Origin: Flavobacterium saccharophilum
GTDB lineage: Bacteria; Bacteroidota; Bacteroidia; Flavobacteriales; Flavobacteriaceae
Direction: 5' to 3'
DNA: 64,000 nucleotides
Assembly: GCF_900142735.1 (NCBI RefSeq)
Contig: NZ_FRBY01000007.1
Location: 1-64,000 of the forward strand
Shown: positions 17,438 to 26,180 of the stretch, piece after piece
Layout: each line of letters begins with the position of its first letter
Numbering within the stretch: the stretch's first letter is position 1
The notes under the pieces: generated by a model
Database searches by the model: none
What the model was told of the DNA's origin: nothing
What the model saw: only the letters and a program-made list of their open reading frames with translations
Made by a program: the position numbers and the translations under genes

Positions 17438-17470
17438 AAACCCGACAGGTTTTAAAAACCTGTCGGGTTT
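17438..17470. terminator. Bidirectional terminator between purU and katA
   Basis: AAACCCGACAGGTTTT and its perfect complement form a strong GC-rich stem with T runs on both sides, between convergent genes. Confidence 0.88.
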
Positions 17471-17540
17471 GCTTTTTAAATTCTATTTACAACTCATAAA
17501 CCTTTGTTCCTTTGAACCTATGAGCCTCTGAACCTTTCTT

Positions 17541-19034
17541 TTACCTAACTACAATCGCCAATCTTGGATCATCGAAGTTATTGACTTCATCCATTGTTAA
17601 TCCTAAGGCATTTGCTACACCTTCTCCGTATGCAGGATCGGCTTTGTAGCAATTACGGATATGACGAACCTGAATAAATTTCTGGGCTCCTCCTACTTGT
17701 CCGGCCGTGTTTTTAAACAACAATTGTTTTTTCTCGTCTGTTAGTAAGCGGAACAATAAGCCTGGTTGGGTAAAATAATCCGTATCATCTTCCCTGAAAT
17801 TATGTGCATAAGCATCGCCATGAAGTTTCAATGGTGGTTCTTTAAATTCCGGTTGTTCCTGCCATTCTCCAAAACTATTTGGTTCGTAGTGTTTACGGCT
17901 TCCGTTATTACCATCTACACGCATTGTTCCATCGCGGTGGAAAGTATTATAAGGACATCTTGATGAATTGACCGGAATCTGGAAATTATTTACACCTAAA
18001 CGGTAACGGTGCGCATCTCCATAAGAGAATAAACGCGCCTGCAACATTTTGTCCGGAGAAAAACTAACTCCGGGAACCACATGAGCAGGATTAAAAGCAG
18101 CCTGTTCTACTTCAGCGAAATAGTTTTCAGGGTTTTTATTTAATTCGAATTCACCAACTGGAATTAGAGGATAATCGCCTTTTAGCCAAACTTTCGTGAG
18201 ATCAAAAGGATGAAAACGATAATTCTCAGCTTGTTCTTCTGTCATGATTTGCACAAACATTTTCCATTTTGGGAAGTTTCCTTCTTCAATCGCATCATAC
18301 AAATCTCTTTGATGGCTTTCTCTGTCACCTCCCACTAATTTAGCCGCTTCTTCATCAGAAAGATTATCAATTCCTTGTTGTGTTACAAAATGGAATTTGA
18401 CATAATGTCTTTCGTTTTGATGGTTTATGAAACTAAAAGTATGGCTCCCGAATCCGTGCATTTGTCTGTACGATCTCGGAATACCTCTGTCACTCATTAC
18501 GATTGTAATTTGGTGTAACGCTTCTGGCAATAAAGTCCAAAAATCCCAATTGTTATCAGCACTCCTCAAATTGGTTCTTGGATCACGTTTTACGGCGTGA
18601 TTTAAATCCGGAAATTTCATTGGATCTCGAAAAAAGAAAACAGGCGTATTATTTCCTACCAAATCCCAATTTCCCTCATTGGTATAAAATTTCATGGCAA
18701 AACCACGAATGTCCCTTTCAGCATCAGCAGCACCTCTTTCTCCTGCAACAGTAGAAAAACGCACAAACATTTCGGTCTTTTTACCAATCTCCGAAAACAA
18801 GTCGGCTCTTGTGTATTTTGTAATATCATGTGTAACCGTAAAAGTTCCGTATGCACCAGAACCTTTAGCGTGCATTCTACGTTCCGGAATTACTTCACGA
18901 TCAAAATGCGCCATCTTTTCTAAAAACCAAAAATCTTGTAATAAAACAGGTCCGCGAGGTCCTGCTGTTTGAATGTTTTGATTGTCTGGAACCGGCGTTC
19001 CGGTTGCAGTTGTTAATTTTTTGTCTGATTCCAT
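17541..19034 (-). CDS. katA: Catalase, small-subunit monofunctional haem type
   Basis: This 497-residue cytosolic catalase disproportionates hydrogen peroxide. The distal haem His55 lies in [13 protein letters not shown], the Asn in [15 protein letters not shown] (about 125-140), and the proximal haem Tyr in [14 protein letters not shown] near 338. NADPH-binding-region motifs follow. Length fits clade-3 catalases and no export signal is present. It is a single gene. Upstream on the minus strand are TATATTTG (19058-19065) and a perfect 8-1-8 palindrome (19105-19121) suitable for a peroxide-responsive regulator. Confidence 0.95.
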   Translation of the reverse strand: MESDKKLTTATGTPVPDNQNIQTAGPRGPVLLQDFWFLEKMAHFDREVIPERRMHAKGSGAYGTFTVTHDITKYTRADLFSEIGKKTEMFVRFSTVAGERGAADAERDIRGFAMKFYTNEGNWDLVGNNTPVFFFRDPMKFPDLNHAVKRDPRTNLRSADNNWDFWTLLPEALHQITIVMSDRGIPRSYRQMHGFGSHTFSFINHQNERHYVKFHFVTQQGIDNLSDEEAAKLVGGDRESHQRDLYDAIEEGNFPKWKMFVQIMTEEQAENYRFHPFDLTKVWLKGDYPLIPVGEFELNKNPENYFAEVEQAAFNPAHVVPGVSFSPDKMLQARLFSYGDAHRYRLGVNNFQIPVNSSRCPYNTFHRDGTMRVDGNNGSRKHYEPNSFGEWQEQPEFKEPPLKLHGDAYAHNFREDDTDYFTQPGLLFRLLTDEKKQLLFKNTAGQVGGAQKFIQVRHIRNCYKADPAYGEGVANALGLTMDEVNNFDDPRLAIVVR

Positions 19035-19057
19035 CTTGCTGATATTTAATGTTTTAT

Positions 19058-19121
19058 CAAATATACAAACTAATACTTATCATATTCATAAGTAAAATTG
19101 ATAGTTATTATATTATAATAA
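19058..19121 (-). promoter_or_regulatory. katA promoter region with palindromic operator candidates
   Basis: The -7 match TATATTTG is at 19058-19065. ACTTAT-N7-ATAAGT lies at 19075-19093, over the expected -33 region. TTATTATA-T-TATAATAA, a perfect 8-1-8 palindrome, lies at 19105-19121. The 7-1-7-like architecture recalls Fur/PerR boxes, though the half-site differs from the Bacillus PerR sequence. Confidence 0.4.
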
Positions 19122-19230
19122 TCAAAAACAATTTACCGTAATAAAATCCTCAAAATGAACTCTTAAAAAATCTTAACTTATGTCCAACAAAGTAATAACA
19201 AAACCTTAACAGCAAAACATTCATATATGT

Positions 19231-19325
19231 TAGATCTTTGTAGTGTAATAAACTGGTTATTTATTATTTTGGTTTTGGTTAGTTAAATGATGCCGGCGTC
19301 TTCGAGATGCCGGCATTCTTTTTTT
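19231..19325 (+). ncRNA. Candidate short transcript (promoter plus terminator, no ORF)
   Basis: TAGATCTTTG at 19231-19240 resembles the -7 element before the DUF4142 gene (GCATCTTTG near 25540), including the following TGTAATA context. About 45 bp further on is a strong terminator, ATGCCGGCGTCT-TCG-AGATGCCGGCAT at 19290-19316, with a run of T residues. No gene on the plus strand lies between or nearby, so a ~75-nt RNA is predicted. Upstream TTG placement was not convincing. Confidence 0.4.
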
Positions 19326-19389
19326 ATGACAATTTTGTTTTTTTAGTTTCAGGTTTCAAGTTTCAGGTTGACTTACTTTGAACATAAAT

Positions 19390-19535
19390 TTTAACCGCAA
19401 AGTGCGCTAAGATTTTTATTCTCTTGGTTTTATAGAAACGAAAAGTTCGCAAAGCTTTATGTTGATCTAGCTTTGCGAACTTTGCGTTTAAAACATCTCG
19501 GTTAAGTAAAATCTTAGCGCACTTTGCGGTTAAAA
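19390..19535. repeat. Long inverted-repeat element, AACCGCAAAG family
   Basis: Outer arms TTAACCGCAAAGTGCGCTAA and TTAGCGCACTTTGCGGTTAA enclose an inner palindrome GTTCGCAAAGCT / AGCTTTGCGAAC. The element is flanked by TTTCAGGTTTCAAGTTTCAGG (19341-19361) and its inverted form (19550-19582), so two repeat families are nested. It sits directly downstream of the BtuF-like gene's stop. Confidence 0.85.
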
Positions 19536-19581
19536 AAACGTTCCAACAAAACTTGAAACTTGAAACAAAGAAAACCTGAAA

Positions 19582-20382
19582 CTAATTTTTTAGTCTTTCG
19601 TGTAGTAGTTTGAAATATGGGAAAGCTTTTAAAAGTCGGCTGCCGTGCCAGGAGAACATTTCTCCGTCTACGAAGATGGTTTTAGCGTGATGAGTAAATC
19701 TTCCTATGTCGAAAGCGTCTTCTTCTTTGAAAGGATACGGCTCTGATGAAAGGAAAACCAAATCGGGATCGCCTTCCAATCTCATTTTTTTTAGTTCTAT
19801 TTCAGGATAGCGTCCTTTCTCTTCGTAGATATTCTGAAAATGATTCAGCTTTAATAGCTCATTAATGTATGTATCTTTTCCCGCAACCATATAAGGATTC
19901 TTCCAGATAAAATAAGCGGCTTTTTTTGATGGAATATCGTGAATGTATTTTTTGAAATCGTTTAGGGCGAAAGTTAATTTGTCATTCCATTTTTGGGCTT
20001 CGGTTCTACAATTAAACAATTGCCCGAAATCTGAAATCATCTGAAAATTATCTTCAACAGAAACAATATTCGTTACCCAAACCGGACAAATTGCACTTAA
20101 TTGCTCGACGATTTCAAGTGTATTCTCTTCTTTGTTGCAAATGATAATATCGGGCTGCAATAATTTTATTTTCTCAAAATGAATCTTCTTGGTTCCGCCA
20201 ACAATTTTCTTAGTCGATTTTAGATGATAAGGATGTACACAAAACTTCGTTATCCCGATGATTTTTTCTTCTAAACCTAAATCAAATAATAATTCGGTTT
20301 GAGAAGGAACCAACGAAATAATACGTTTTGGAGCCGTCTCAAAAGAATGTAATGTACCAAGTTGATCTGTGAGTTGTTTCAT
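19582..20382 (-). CDS. BtuF-like helical-backbone metal/cobalamin-binding protein, no signal peptide
   Basis: This 266-residue protein has the two-lobed periplasmic-binding fold of class III ABC substrate-binding proteins: RIISLVPSQTELLFDLGLEEKIIGITKFCVHP, then PDIIICNKEENTLEIVEQL, then a long connecting helix and a C-lobe with KKAAYFIWKNPYMVAGKDTYINELL. The closest named relatives are BtuF and other cobalamin or haem binding proteins. It starts directly with MKQLTDQLGT, with no secretion signal or lipobox, which is unlike a true periplasmic BtuF. No permease or ATPase genes adjoin it. It may be cytosolic, or a family used for another ligand. Repeats bracket it on both sides. Confidence 0.75.
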   Translation of the reverse strand: MKQLTDQLGTLHSFETAPKRIISLVPSQTELLFDLGLEEKIIGITKFCVHPYHLKSTKKIVGGTKKIHFEKIKLLQPDIIICNKEENTLEIVEQLSAICPVWVTNIVSVEDNFQMISDFGQLFNCRTEAQKWNDKLTFALNDFKKYIHDIPSKKAAYFIWKNPYMVAGKDTYINELLKLNHFQNIYEEKGRYPEIELKKMRLEGDPDLVFLSSEPYPFKEEDAFDIGRFTHHAKTIFVDGEMFSWHGSRLLKAFPYFKLLHERLKN

Positions 20383-20440
20383 TTTATTTTTTGTTTCAGG
20401 TTTTCTTTGTTTCAGGTTTCAAGTTTTGTTGGAATGTTTA

Positions 20441-20537
20441 TTAACCGCAAAGTTCGCTAAGGTTTACGCTATGAACGCAAAGTTATTCCCTTTGCGAGCC
20501 TTGCGAAAAAACTTTGCGAACTTTGCGGTTAAATTAT
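20441..20537. repeat. Inverted-repeat element, AACCGCAAAG family
   Basis: TTAACCGCAAAGTTCGCTAAGG at the left and AACTTTGCGAACTTTGCGGTTAA at the right flank a short internal ACGCAAAG / CTTTGCGA pair. Outer TTTCAGG-type sequences continue to both neighbouring genes; the right one reaches into the pyrF coding end. Confidence 0.85.
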
Positions 20538-20562
20538 GTTCAAAGTAAGGCAACGTGAAACT

Positions 20563-21390
20563 TTAAACCTGAAACCTGGAATTTAAAATCTCTTCCATTT
20601 CCTGTTGTACTTTCAATGCTTCTTCTCTTGCTTTTTCAGCGAAGTCAGTTCCTTTTGAGGCGTAGATAATAGCTCTTGCAGAGTTTACCAATAAACCAAC
20701 TTTATCGTTCATTCCGTATTTGCATACTTCAGACAAACTTCCACCCTGAGCGCCAATTCCCGGAACTAATAAAAAACTGTCAGGAACAATTTTTCTGATG
20801 TCTGCGAAATATTCCGCTTTGGTAGCACCAACCACGTACATTAGGTTTTCGCTATTTTTCCATGTTTTAGAGGTTTCTAAAACTTGTTTGTATAATTCTG
20901 TTCCGTTGGTAGTTAAGGTTTGAAAATCAAATGCACCTTCGTTAGATGTTAAGGCTAACATGATGGTATGTTTGTTTTCGAAAGCTAAGAAAGGTTCAAC
21001 TGAATCTTTCCCCATATAAGGAGCAACGGTTACACTATCAAAATTTAAATCTTCAAAAAAAGCTTTTGCATACATACTTGAAGTATTCCCTATGTCGCCA
21101 CGTTTTGCATCGGCAATTGTAAACTGTTCAGGAAAATTTTCATTGATGTAATTGATTGTCTTTTGTAATGACATCCACCCTTTTATTCCATATGCTTCAA
21201 AAAAAGCGGTGTTTGGTTTGTACCCAACAGCCAAATCTTGAGTTGCATCAATTATGGCTTTATTGAATTCGAAAATTGGATCTTCTGTTTCTAATAAATG
21301 AGGAGGCATTTTAGTTAAATCAGGATCTAAGCCAACGCATAAAAATGATTTTTTTTGAAGAATTTGTTCGTGTAGTTGTTGTGTTGTCAT
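20563..21390 (-). CDS. pyrF: Orotidine 5'-phosphate decarboxylase (type 2)
   Basis: This 275-residue cytosolic enzyme catalyses OMP to UMP, the last step of pyrimidine synthesis. The ATG at 21390 is chosen because [25 protein letters not shown] is the family N-terminus and upstream codons look non-coding. [14 protein letters not shown] holds the catalytic Lys/Asp set and PGIGAQGG the phosphate site; the ~275-residue length is that of the PyrF type 2 subfamily. The last residues (SRFQV) and stop codon are encoded by an intergenic repeat of the TTTCAGGTTT family, so the C-terminus appears to have been altered by repeat insertion. Confidence 0.93.
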   Translation of the reverse strand: MTTQQLHEQILQKKSFLCVGLDPDLTKMPPHLLETEDPIFEFNKAIIDATQDLAVGYKPNTAFFEAYGIKGWMSLQKTINYINENFPEQFTIADAKRGDIGNTSSMYAKAFFEDLNFDSVTVAPYMGKDSVEPFLAFENKHTIMLALTSNEGAFDFQTLTTNGTELYKQVLETSKTWKNSENLMYVVGATKAEYFADIRKIVPDSFLLVPGIGAQGGSLSEVCKYGMNDKVGLLVNSARAIIYASKGTDFAEKAREEALKVQQEMEEILNSRFQV

Positions 21391-21625
21391 ATTGTATTTT
21401 ACTAGTGCGGCAAAATTACAAATAATATTATTGGTTTGCGAATGATTTTCCGCCACGAATTCACGAATTAACTGATCTCAGTTGCTCTAATTTAAAAATT
21501 ACACTAAATACTGGTTGCACTTTATTTTTCAAACATTGAATTCCTATAACATCTTCATAAAATTGTATAAGAAAAAAAATTACCCCCTAACCTATTTTTG
21601 TAAAACAACCTTAAATGAAGCACTT

Positions 21626-22099
21626 ATGAGCCCAAATATCGGAATTAGTACAAAAAACTTAAAGAAGAGCACCAGTATATTAGCCACTATATTATCTAAC
21701 GAAATGACTTTGTATGTGAAAACAAGAAAATTTCACTGGAACATTTCAGGAAACAGCTTCATGGAATTACACAAATTGTTTGAAGATCAATACCGAATTC
21801 TGGAAGCTAATATTGATGAAGTTGCAGAACGCATTAGCCAGCTTGGTGAAAAAACAATTGGTACAATGAACGAGTTTATTGAAAACTCAACCTTAAAAGA
21901 ATCTCCAAAAGAATATGCCTCACAAAAACATATGCTGGGAGAACTTTTAGAAAATCACGAGCAGTTAGTAACTGAATTCAGGGATTATATTCCCGTTTTT
22001 GAAAATGAAAACAACGATATTGGTTCGGCTGATTTTGTTACAGGCTTATTGCAGGAACATGAAAAAATGGCCTGGGTTTTAAGACGCTATCAGGTTTAA
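21626..22099 (+). CDS. dps: Dps family ferritin-like DNA-protection protein
   Basis: This 157-residue protein is a dodecameric miniferritin that oxidises iron with peroxide and protects DNA. KFHWNISGNSFMELHKLFEDQY carries the first-helix His and the Glu/Asp ferroxidase residues, and IDEVAERISQLGE the second-helix ones. The ATG at 21626 (MSPNIGI) is chosen over an upstream in-frame start because the first 37 residues of the longer form are unlike the family. A TATTTTTG -7 element lies 25 bp upstream (21593-21600). It opens a stress-gene stretch with CsbD next. Confidence 0.92.
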   Translation: MSPNIGISTKNLKKSTSILATILSNEMTLYVKTRKFHWNISGNSFMELHKLFEDQYRILEANIDEVAERISQLGEKTIGTMNEFIENSTLKESPKEYASQKHMLGELLENHEQLVTEFRDYIPVFENENNDIGSADFVTGLLQEHEKMAWVLRRYQV

Positions 22100-22205
22100 T
22101 AATAAATACAAATGTGAATTATACAACAGTTAACAGAATAAGTGTAACAACTGCCCAATCGATAATTTGCAATTTTACAAAACTATTAATACAAATATAA
22201 ATATC

Positions 22206-22391
22206 ATGAATAGTACTGAACTAAAAGGTAACTGGAACGAGTTGAAGGGAAAACTTAAACAACAATACGCTGATCTTACAGATGATGATCTACTTTACGA
22301 AGAAGGAAAAGAAGATGAACTCTACGGAAAAGTTCAGCAAAAATTAGGTAAGACCAAAGAAGAGGTTCAAAAAATCATTTCAGATTTATAA
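22206..22391 (+). CDS. CsbD family stress protein
   Basis: This 61-residue acidic, helical protein has the CsbD signature [52 protein letters not shown]. CsbD proteins are general-stress proteins induced by sigma-B in Bacillus; their molecular function is unknown. The ATG at 22206 is chosen because family members begin at this Met and the upstream codons read as leader. It follows dps by 106 bp and has its own terminator. Confidence 0.9.
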   Translation: MNSTELKGNWNELKGKLKQQYADLTDDDLLYEEGKEDELYGKVQQKLGKTKEEVQKIISDL

Positions 22392-22412
22392 AATCTTCGA
22401 GGTCAACCAGGG

Positions 22413-22450
22413 TACCGTCTAATAAAAAAAACATTAGACGGTATTTTTTT
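22413..22450 (+). terminator. Terminator after CsbD gene
   Basis: TACCGTCTAAT, a 9-nt A-rich loop and ATTAGACGGTA are followed by seven T residues. Confidence 0.9.
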
Positions 22451-22549
22451 GATTTTTTTTAGTATATTCATGAATTACTTGAACTATCCGATAGTTATTA
22501 CGCCCGGAACCAAAAATAAATTAATTATCTTTAACCAAATTTTTATAAA

Positions 22550-23101
22550 ATGAAACTATTTATAAAGTTCGACATAAACACCATTTGTTCTCTCTATTTA
22601 AAGCAAAACCTGGAAGAACAAAATGTAAACTTTAAAACTTTAGGTTTTGGTGAGATCGAAATTGAAGATAATCTGAACGTTGAAGCGCTTGAAGCTTTAA
22701 AAGAAAATTTAGCTCCTCATGGTTTTGAAGTTGTTGAAAACCAGAAGAGTGTTTTAGTGCAAAAAATTAAAGATGCTATAATTGAACTTGTTTTCCTGGA
22801 AGACAGCAATAATTATAAAAGTTCTGTATTTTTAGCAGAAAAACTAAATCATAGTTATGGCTACTTATCGAACGTTTTTTCAGAAGTAACCTATTCTTCT
22901 ATCGAAAACTTTATCATTTTACAAAAAATTGAAAGAGCCAAACAATTAATTATTATTAATGAAATGAGTTTGACGGAAATTGCTTTTTTACTAAATTACT
23001 CAAGTGTTGCACATTTAAGTACACAGTTTAAAAACACTACCGGAATTACGCCATCGGCTTTTCAGAGAATCATTAAAAAACGAAGAGAAAATTTAAAATA
23101 A
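22550..23101 (+). CDS. AraC-type helix-turn-helix protein with small N-terminal domain
   Basis: This 183-residue protein has a short alpha/beta N-terminus (about 1-70: MKLFIKFDINTICSLYLKQNLEEQN ... GFEVVENQK), shaped like a ferredoxin or HMA-type fold but lacking the CxxC metal motif. A C-terminal AraC HTH spans about 95-180 (SSIENFIILQKIERAKQLI, MSLTEIAFLLNYSSVAHLSTQFKNTTGITPSAFQ). Such short AraC proteins recur in Bacteroidota next to response regulators and stress genes. It is followed 20 bp later by a response regulator and then a kinase, so it likely belongs to the same signalling operon. Confidence 0.82.
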   Translation: MKLFIKFDINTICSLYLKQNLEEQNVNFKTLGFGEIEIEDNLNVEALEALKENLAPHGFEVVENQKSVLVQKIKDAIIELVFLEDSNNYKSSVFLAEKLNHSYGYLSNVFSEVTYSSIENFIILQKIERAKQLIIINEMSLTEIAFLLNYSSVAHLSTQFKNTTGITPSAFQRIIKKRRENLK

Positions 23102-23121
23102 AACTTAAATACTATACTAAA

Positions 23122-23571
23122 ATGCAAAAAAACGCATTAAATATTTTATTGGCGGATGATGATGAAGATGATCGTCTTTTTTTCAAAGACGCATTTGAAG
23201 AAATCAAAATACAAACCAAAGTACAATTTGTTCATGATGGAATGCAGTTAATGGATCACTTATTGGATCCTGAAAACAAATTACCGGACATCTTGTTTCT
23301 GGATTTGAATATGCCAAAAAAAACGGGTAAGGAATGTTTGATCGAAATTAAAAAATCAGATCGTCTAAAAAACATTATCATTGCCATCTACTCCACTTCA
23401 TCATCTGAAGAAGATATTGAAGACACATTTGTTCAAGGAGCTAATATTTACATTAAAAAGCCAAGCGATTTTAATACGCTTAAAAAAATCATCAACGAAG
23501 TCGTGACCGTTAACTGGCACTATCATACTTCAGGTCTGAATCGTGATAACTTTTTGTTACGACTAAAATAA
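23122..23571 (+). CDS. Single-domain response regulator (CheY/Rcp1-like)
   Basis: This 149-residue receiver domain has no output domain. The acidic pocket is ADDDEDD near 12-18, the phosphoacceptor is Asp61 in LFLDLNMPKK, the conserved hydroxyl is in YSTSSSEED, and the Lys is in IYIKKPSDF. It is the Rcp1-like form often paired with phytochrome-like or CHASE3 kinases. The kinase gene starts 12 bp downstream, so phosphotransfer between the two is the obvious inference. Confidence 0.92.
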   Translation: MQKNALNILLADDDEDDRLFFKDAFEEIKIQTKVQFVHDGMQLMDHLLDPENKLPDILFLDLNMPKKTGKECLIEIKKSDRLKNIIIAIYSTSSSEEDIEDTFVQGANIYIKKPSDFNTLKKIINEVVTVNWHYHTSGLNRDNFLLRLK

Positions 23572-23583
23572 TACGCATGCTAA

Positions 23584-25368
23584 ATGAAATGGATACCAAA
23601 TTTTAATTCTTCAAACTCTTTGAGAGTTATTTTTGTCATCGCAGTTTTCATTCTGTTATTTCTATCTTCTATTGCTTATAAGCACAATCAGGATTTAAAC
23701 GAATCCAGTAAGCTGGCAATGCATACGTATGAGATCAACATACAATTAGAACGATTAATGTCGGCGATTAAAGATGCGGAAACTGGCCAGCGTGGATATA
23801 TCATCACACGAAACAACAGGTTCTTGACTCCGTATCTTTATTCGCGTGACAAAGTAAATGCCTCCTTTGTTACCCTGAAAAAACTCACTGTTGACAATGC
23901 CGTTCAGCAGAAAAATCTCGAAAATCTTTTTAAACTAATTATTCAGCGCTTTGTTTCGTTTGAAAATTGCCTGAAATACAGCGATCCAAAAACATACGAT
24001 AAACGAAAACTGGACAATCATATGTTTGGCGGACGAATATTGATGGAGAACATTCGTTTCCAGGTGGATAAAATGAATGATATCGAAAGAAAATATCTTA
24101 AAAAAAGATTAGAAATTTACGATCAGGAAATTTCACTAAGTCCGGTTTTCTCTATTTCTCTATTCTTAACCGCATTACTTTTTATTTTATTAGCTTATCG
24201 TCAAATCAGCCGCGATTTTCAGCGCTTAAAATTATTCAACAAACAACTTTTAATTTCTGGTGGTCTAATGGCCGAGTCTGAAATCATTGGAAAATTTAGT
24301 ACCTGGCAATGGGAATTAGATTCTCATAAAATTACTTATTCTGACAATCAGTATCGATTATTAGGCGTTACACCAAACTCTTTTGTACCCGTCATAGAAA
24401 CTTTTCTTGATTTCGTGCATCCTGATGACAGAGCTGCTGTTTCAGAATCAATGGATAAAATAATAGAGAAAAAAAATCTTCCTTTTATTTATTATAAAAT
24501 TGTACGTCCAAATAATGAAATCAGATATTTTAAATCAACTGGCAAATTATTGACCGATCAGCAAGGAAGTAAAATTCTACTCGGAATCAATTTTGACATT
24601 ACTGATGAGCATTTACTTAATATCGAACTTCAGGAACGAAACAGAGAATTAGAAAAAAGCAATAAAGAGCTGGCTTCTTTCAATCATGTGGCAAGTCACG
24701 ATTTACAGGAACCGCTTAGAAAAATTCAAACGTTTATTTCAAGAGTTTCTGAGGCTGATAAAGCAGTTATGTCTGAAAGCGGCAGGGATTATATTTCAAA
24801 AATTGCAGTTTCTGCGAAGAGAATGCGAGTATTAATTGACGATTTACTTTTATTCTCGAGAACAAATACGACTAAAAAAGAATTTATAAAATCGAATCTG
24901 AATGAATTGCTTCAAAATGCCGAATCAGAATTAGCTGAAGTTATTCATGAGAATAAAGCCGTAATTAAAGCTTCAAAAATGCCGAAGCTTGAAGTTATAC
25001 CCTATCAGATTGAACAGCTTTTCATCAACTTAATTGGAAATTCTTTAAAATATAATAAAGCAGGAGTTCCGCCTGAAATTTCTATTGAAAGTGAAAAAGT
25101 ATTATCATCAGATTATCCTGAATTTTTAGAACAGTCTGTGAAGAAATTTCACAAAATAACTTTTACAGATAACGGAATGGGTTTTGATCCGCAATTCAAA
25201 GAAACCATTTTTATTCTTTTTCAGCGTCTGCATTCTAAAACAGATTATCCGGGAACCGGAATTGGTTTAGCGATTTGCAAGAAGATTGTCGAAAATCATA
25301 AAGGACATATTTTAGCCGATAGCACTCCAAATGTCGGATCCGTTTTTACTGTATTTCTACCAGAATAA
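23584..25368 (+). CDS. Sensor histidine kinase with CHASE3 and PAS domains
   Basis: This 594-residue membrane kinase has TM1 at about 14-31, a CHASE3-type extracytoplasmic helical domain at about 35-185 with the hallmark KDAETGQRGYIITRN, TM2 at about 188-205 and a PAS/PAC segment at about 225-345. HisKA follows with phospho-acceptor His372 in VASHDLQEPL, then HATPase_c at about 470-594 (NLIGNSLKYN, DNGMGFD, GTGIGLAICKKI). The ligand of CHASE3 sensors is generally unknown. It is the last gene of the AraC-type / regulator / kinase run and is followed by a strong terminator. Confidence 0.92.
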   Translation: MKWIPNFNSSNSLRVIFVIAVFILLFLSSIAYKHNQDLNESSKLAMHTYEINIQLERLMSAIKDAETGQRGYIITRNNRFLTPYLYSRDKVNASFVTLKKLTVDNAVQQKNLENLFKLIIQRFVSFENCLKYSDPKTYDKRKLDNHMFGGRILMENIRFQVDKMNDIERKYLKKRLEIYDQEISLSPVFSISLFLTALLFILLAYRQISRDFQRLKLFNKQLLISGGLMAESEIIGKFSTWQWELDSHKITYSDNQYRLLGVTPNSFVPVIETFLDFVHPDDRAAVSESMDKIIEKKNLPFIYYKIVRPNNEIRYFKSTGKLLTDQQGSKILLGINFDITDEHLLNIELQERNRELEKSNKELASFNHVASHDLQEPLRKIQTFISRVSEADKAVMSESGRDYISKIAVSAKRMRVLIDDLLLFSRTNTTKKEFIKSNLNELLQNAESELAEVIHENKAVIKASKMPKLEVIPYQIEQLFINLIGNSLKYNKAGVPPEISIESEKVLSSDYPEFLEQSVKKFHKITFTDNGMGFDPQFKETIFILFQRLHSKTDYPGTGIGLAICKKIVENHKGHILADSTPNVGSVFTVFLPE

Positions 25369-25388
25369 CAAATACAATATTGTAAGAG

Positions 25389-25438
25389 AGCGTTTACTGC
25401 AAAATGATACCACTTCATTTCAGTAAACGCTTTTTTTA
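25389..25438 (+). terminator. Terminator after the histidine kinase gene
   Basis: AGCGTTTACTG ... CAGTAAACGCT with an inner AAATGA / TCATTT extension forms an almost continuous 17-bp stem followed by seven T residues. Confidence 0.9.
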
Positions 25439-25569
25439 TTTCTTCTAAATCCCTTAAAAAACCTGATATACAGCCATTATGGGAATTATATAACGTTTCT
25501 TTTTTATGCTGTAAAGCAAAACCTTTCATTCGTTAGCATCTTTGTAATGTAATACTTTATGAAGTAATA

Positions 25570-26139
25570 ATGAAAACAATACGCATATCAAAAGCACCCA
25601 TTTTTAAAGTTCTTTTCTTATTGATTTTTACAATTTGTTTTTCTTCCTGCGGAAAAAAAAACCAACAGACAAACTCATTTAAGAAAGAAGCTTTTAATAA
25701 AAGTAATAATGAAGAATTAGAAAATTCTTTTTTTATAGAAATGGGAAATGTTATGAATTCAATGATTTCAAAAAGTCAAGTTGCACAACAAAAAAGTTCT
25801 GACAATAAAATAGTGGAAGTAAGTAAAAAGATTGCGGATCATCAAATTCAATTGTTGCAGCAAGTAACTGAAATGGCCAATAAAAAGCTCATTATAATTA
25901 CCGACATCAACGCAGCTCATAAACAGGAGTTAACAGAATTGAGTAATACAACTGGTTCCAGTTTTAATGACGCTTATTTAAGTTCGATGACAGCAGCACT
26001 GGACCAACAAATCAAATTGCTGGAACAGATTTCAAAAAGAACAAATGATCAGTTGATTTTGAAATTAGTCCTTCAGTATCTGCCTGAACAGTACCAGCTT
26101 TTACGAGAAACAGAACAAATTAAGAATGAATTTTATTAA
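25570..26139 (+). CDS. DUF4142 lipoprotein
   Basis: This 189-residue lipoprotein has an N-terminal export signal ending in the lipobox FSSC (Cys near 27). The mature part is a ferritin-like helical bundle typical of DUF4142 (FFIEMGNVMNSMISKSQVAQQKSSD, KKIADHQIQLLQQV, AYLSSMTAALDQQIKLLEQI). Family members are stress-associated periplasmic or outer-membrane proteins of unknown activity. A CATCTTTG -7-like element with TGTAATA context lies about 20-30 bp upstream. It heads a set of closely spaced envelope genes reaching to 28142. Confidence 0.85.
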   Translation: MKTIRISKAPIFKVLFLLIFTICFSSCGKKNQQTNSFKKEAFNKSNNEELENSFFIEMGNVMNSMISKSQVAQQKSSDNKIVEVSKKIADHQIQLLQQVTEMANKKLIIITDINAAHKQELTELSNTTGSSFNDAYLSSMTAALDQQIKLLEQISKRTNDQLILKLVLQYLPEQYQLLRETEQIKNEFY

Positions 26140-26180
26140 ATGCCTTTATATATATTTTTTAACAACTAAAATTTTTAACA

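Noticed and set aside
18694-18972. 92-codon ORF antisense to katA
   Set aside because: Shadow of a conserved catalase N-terminus.
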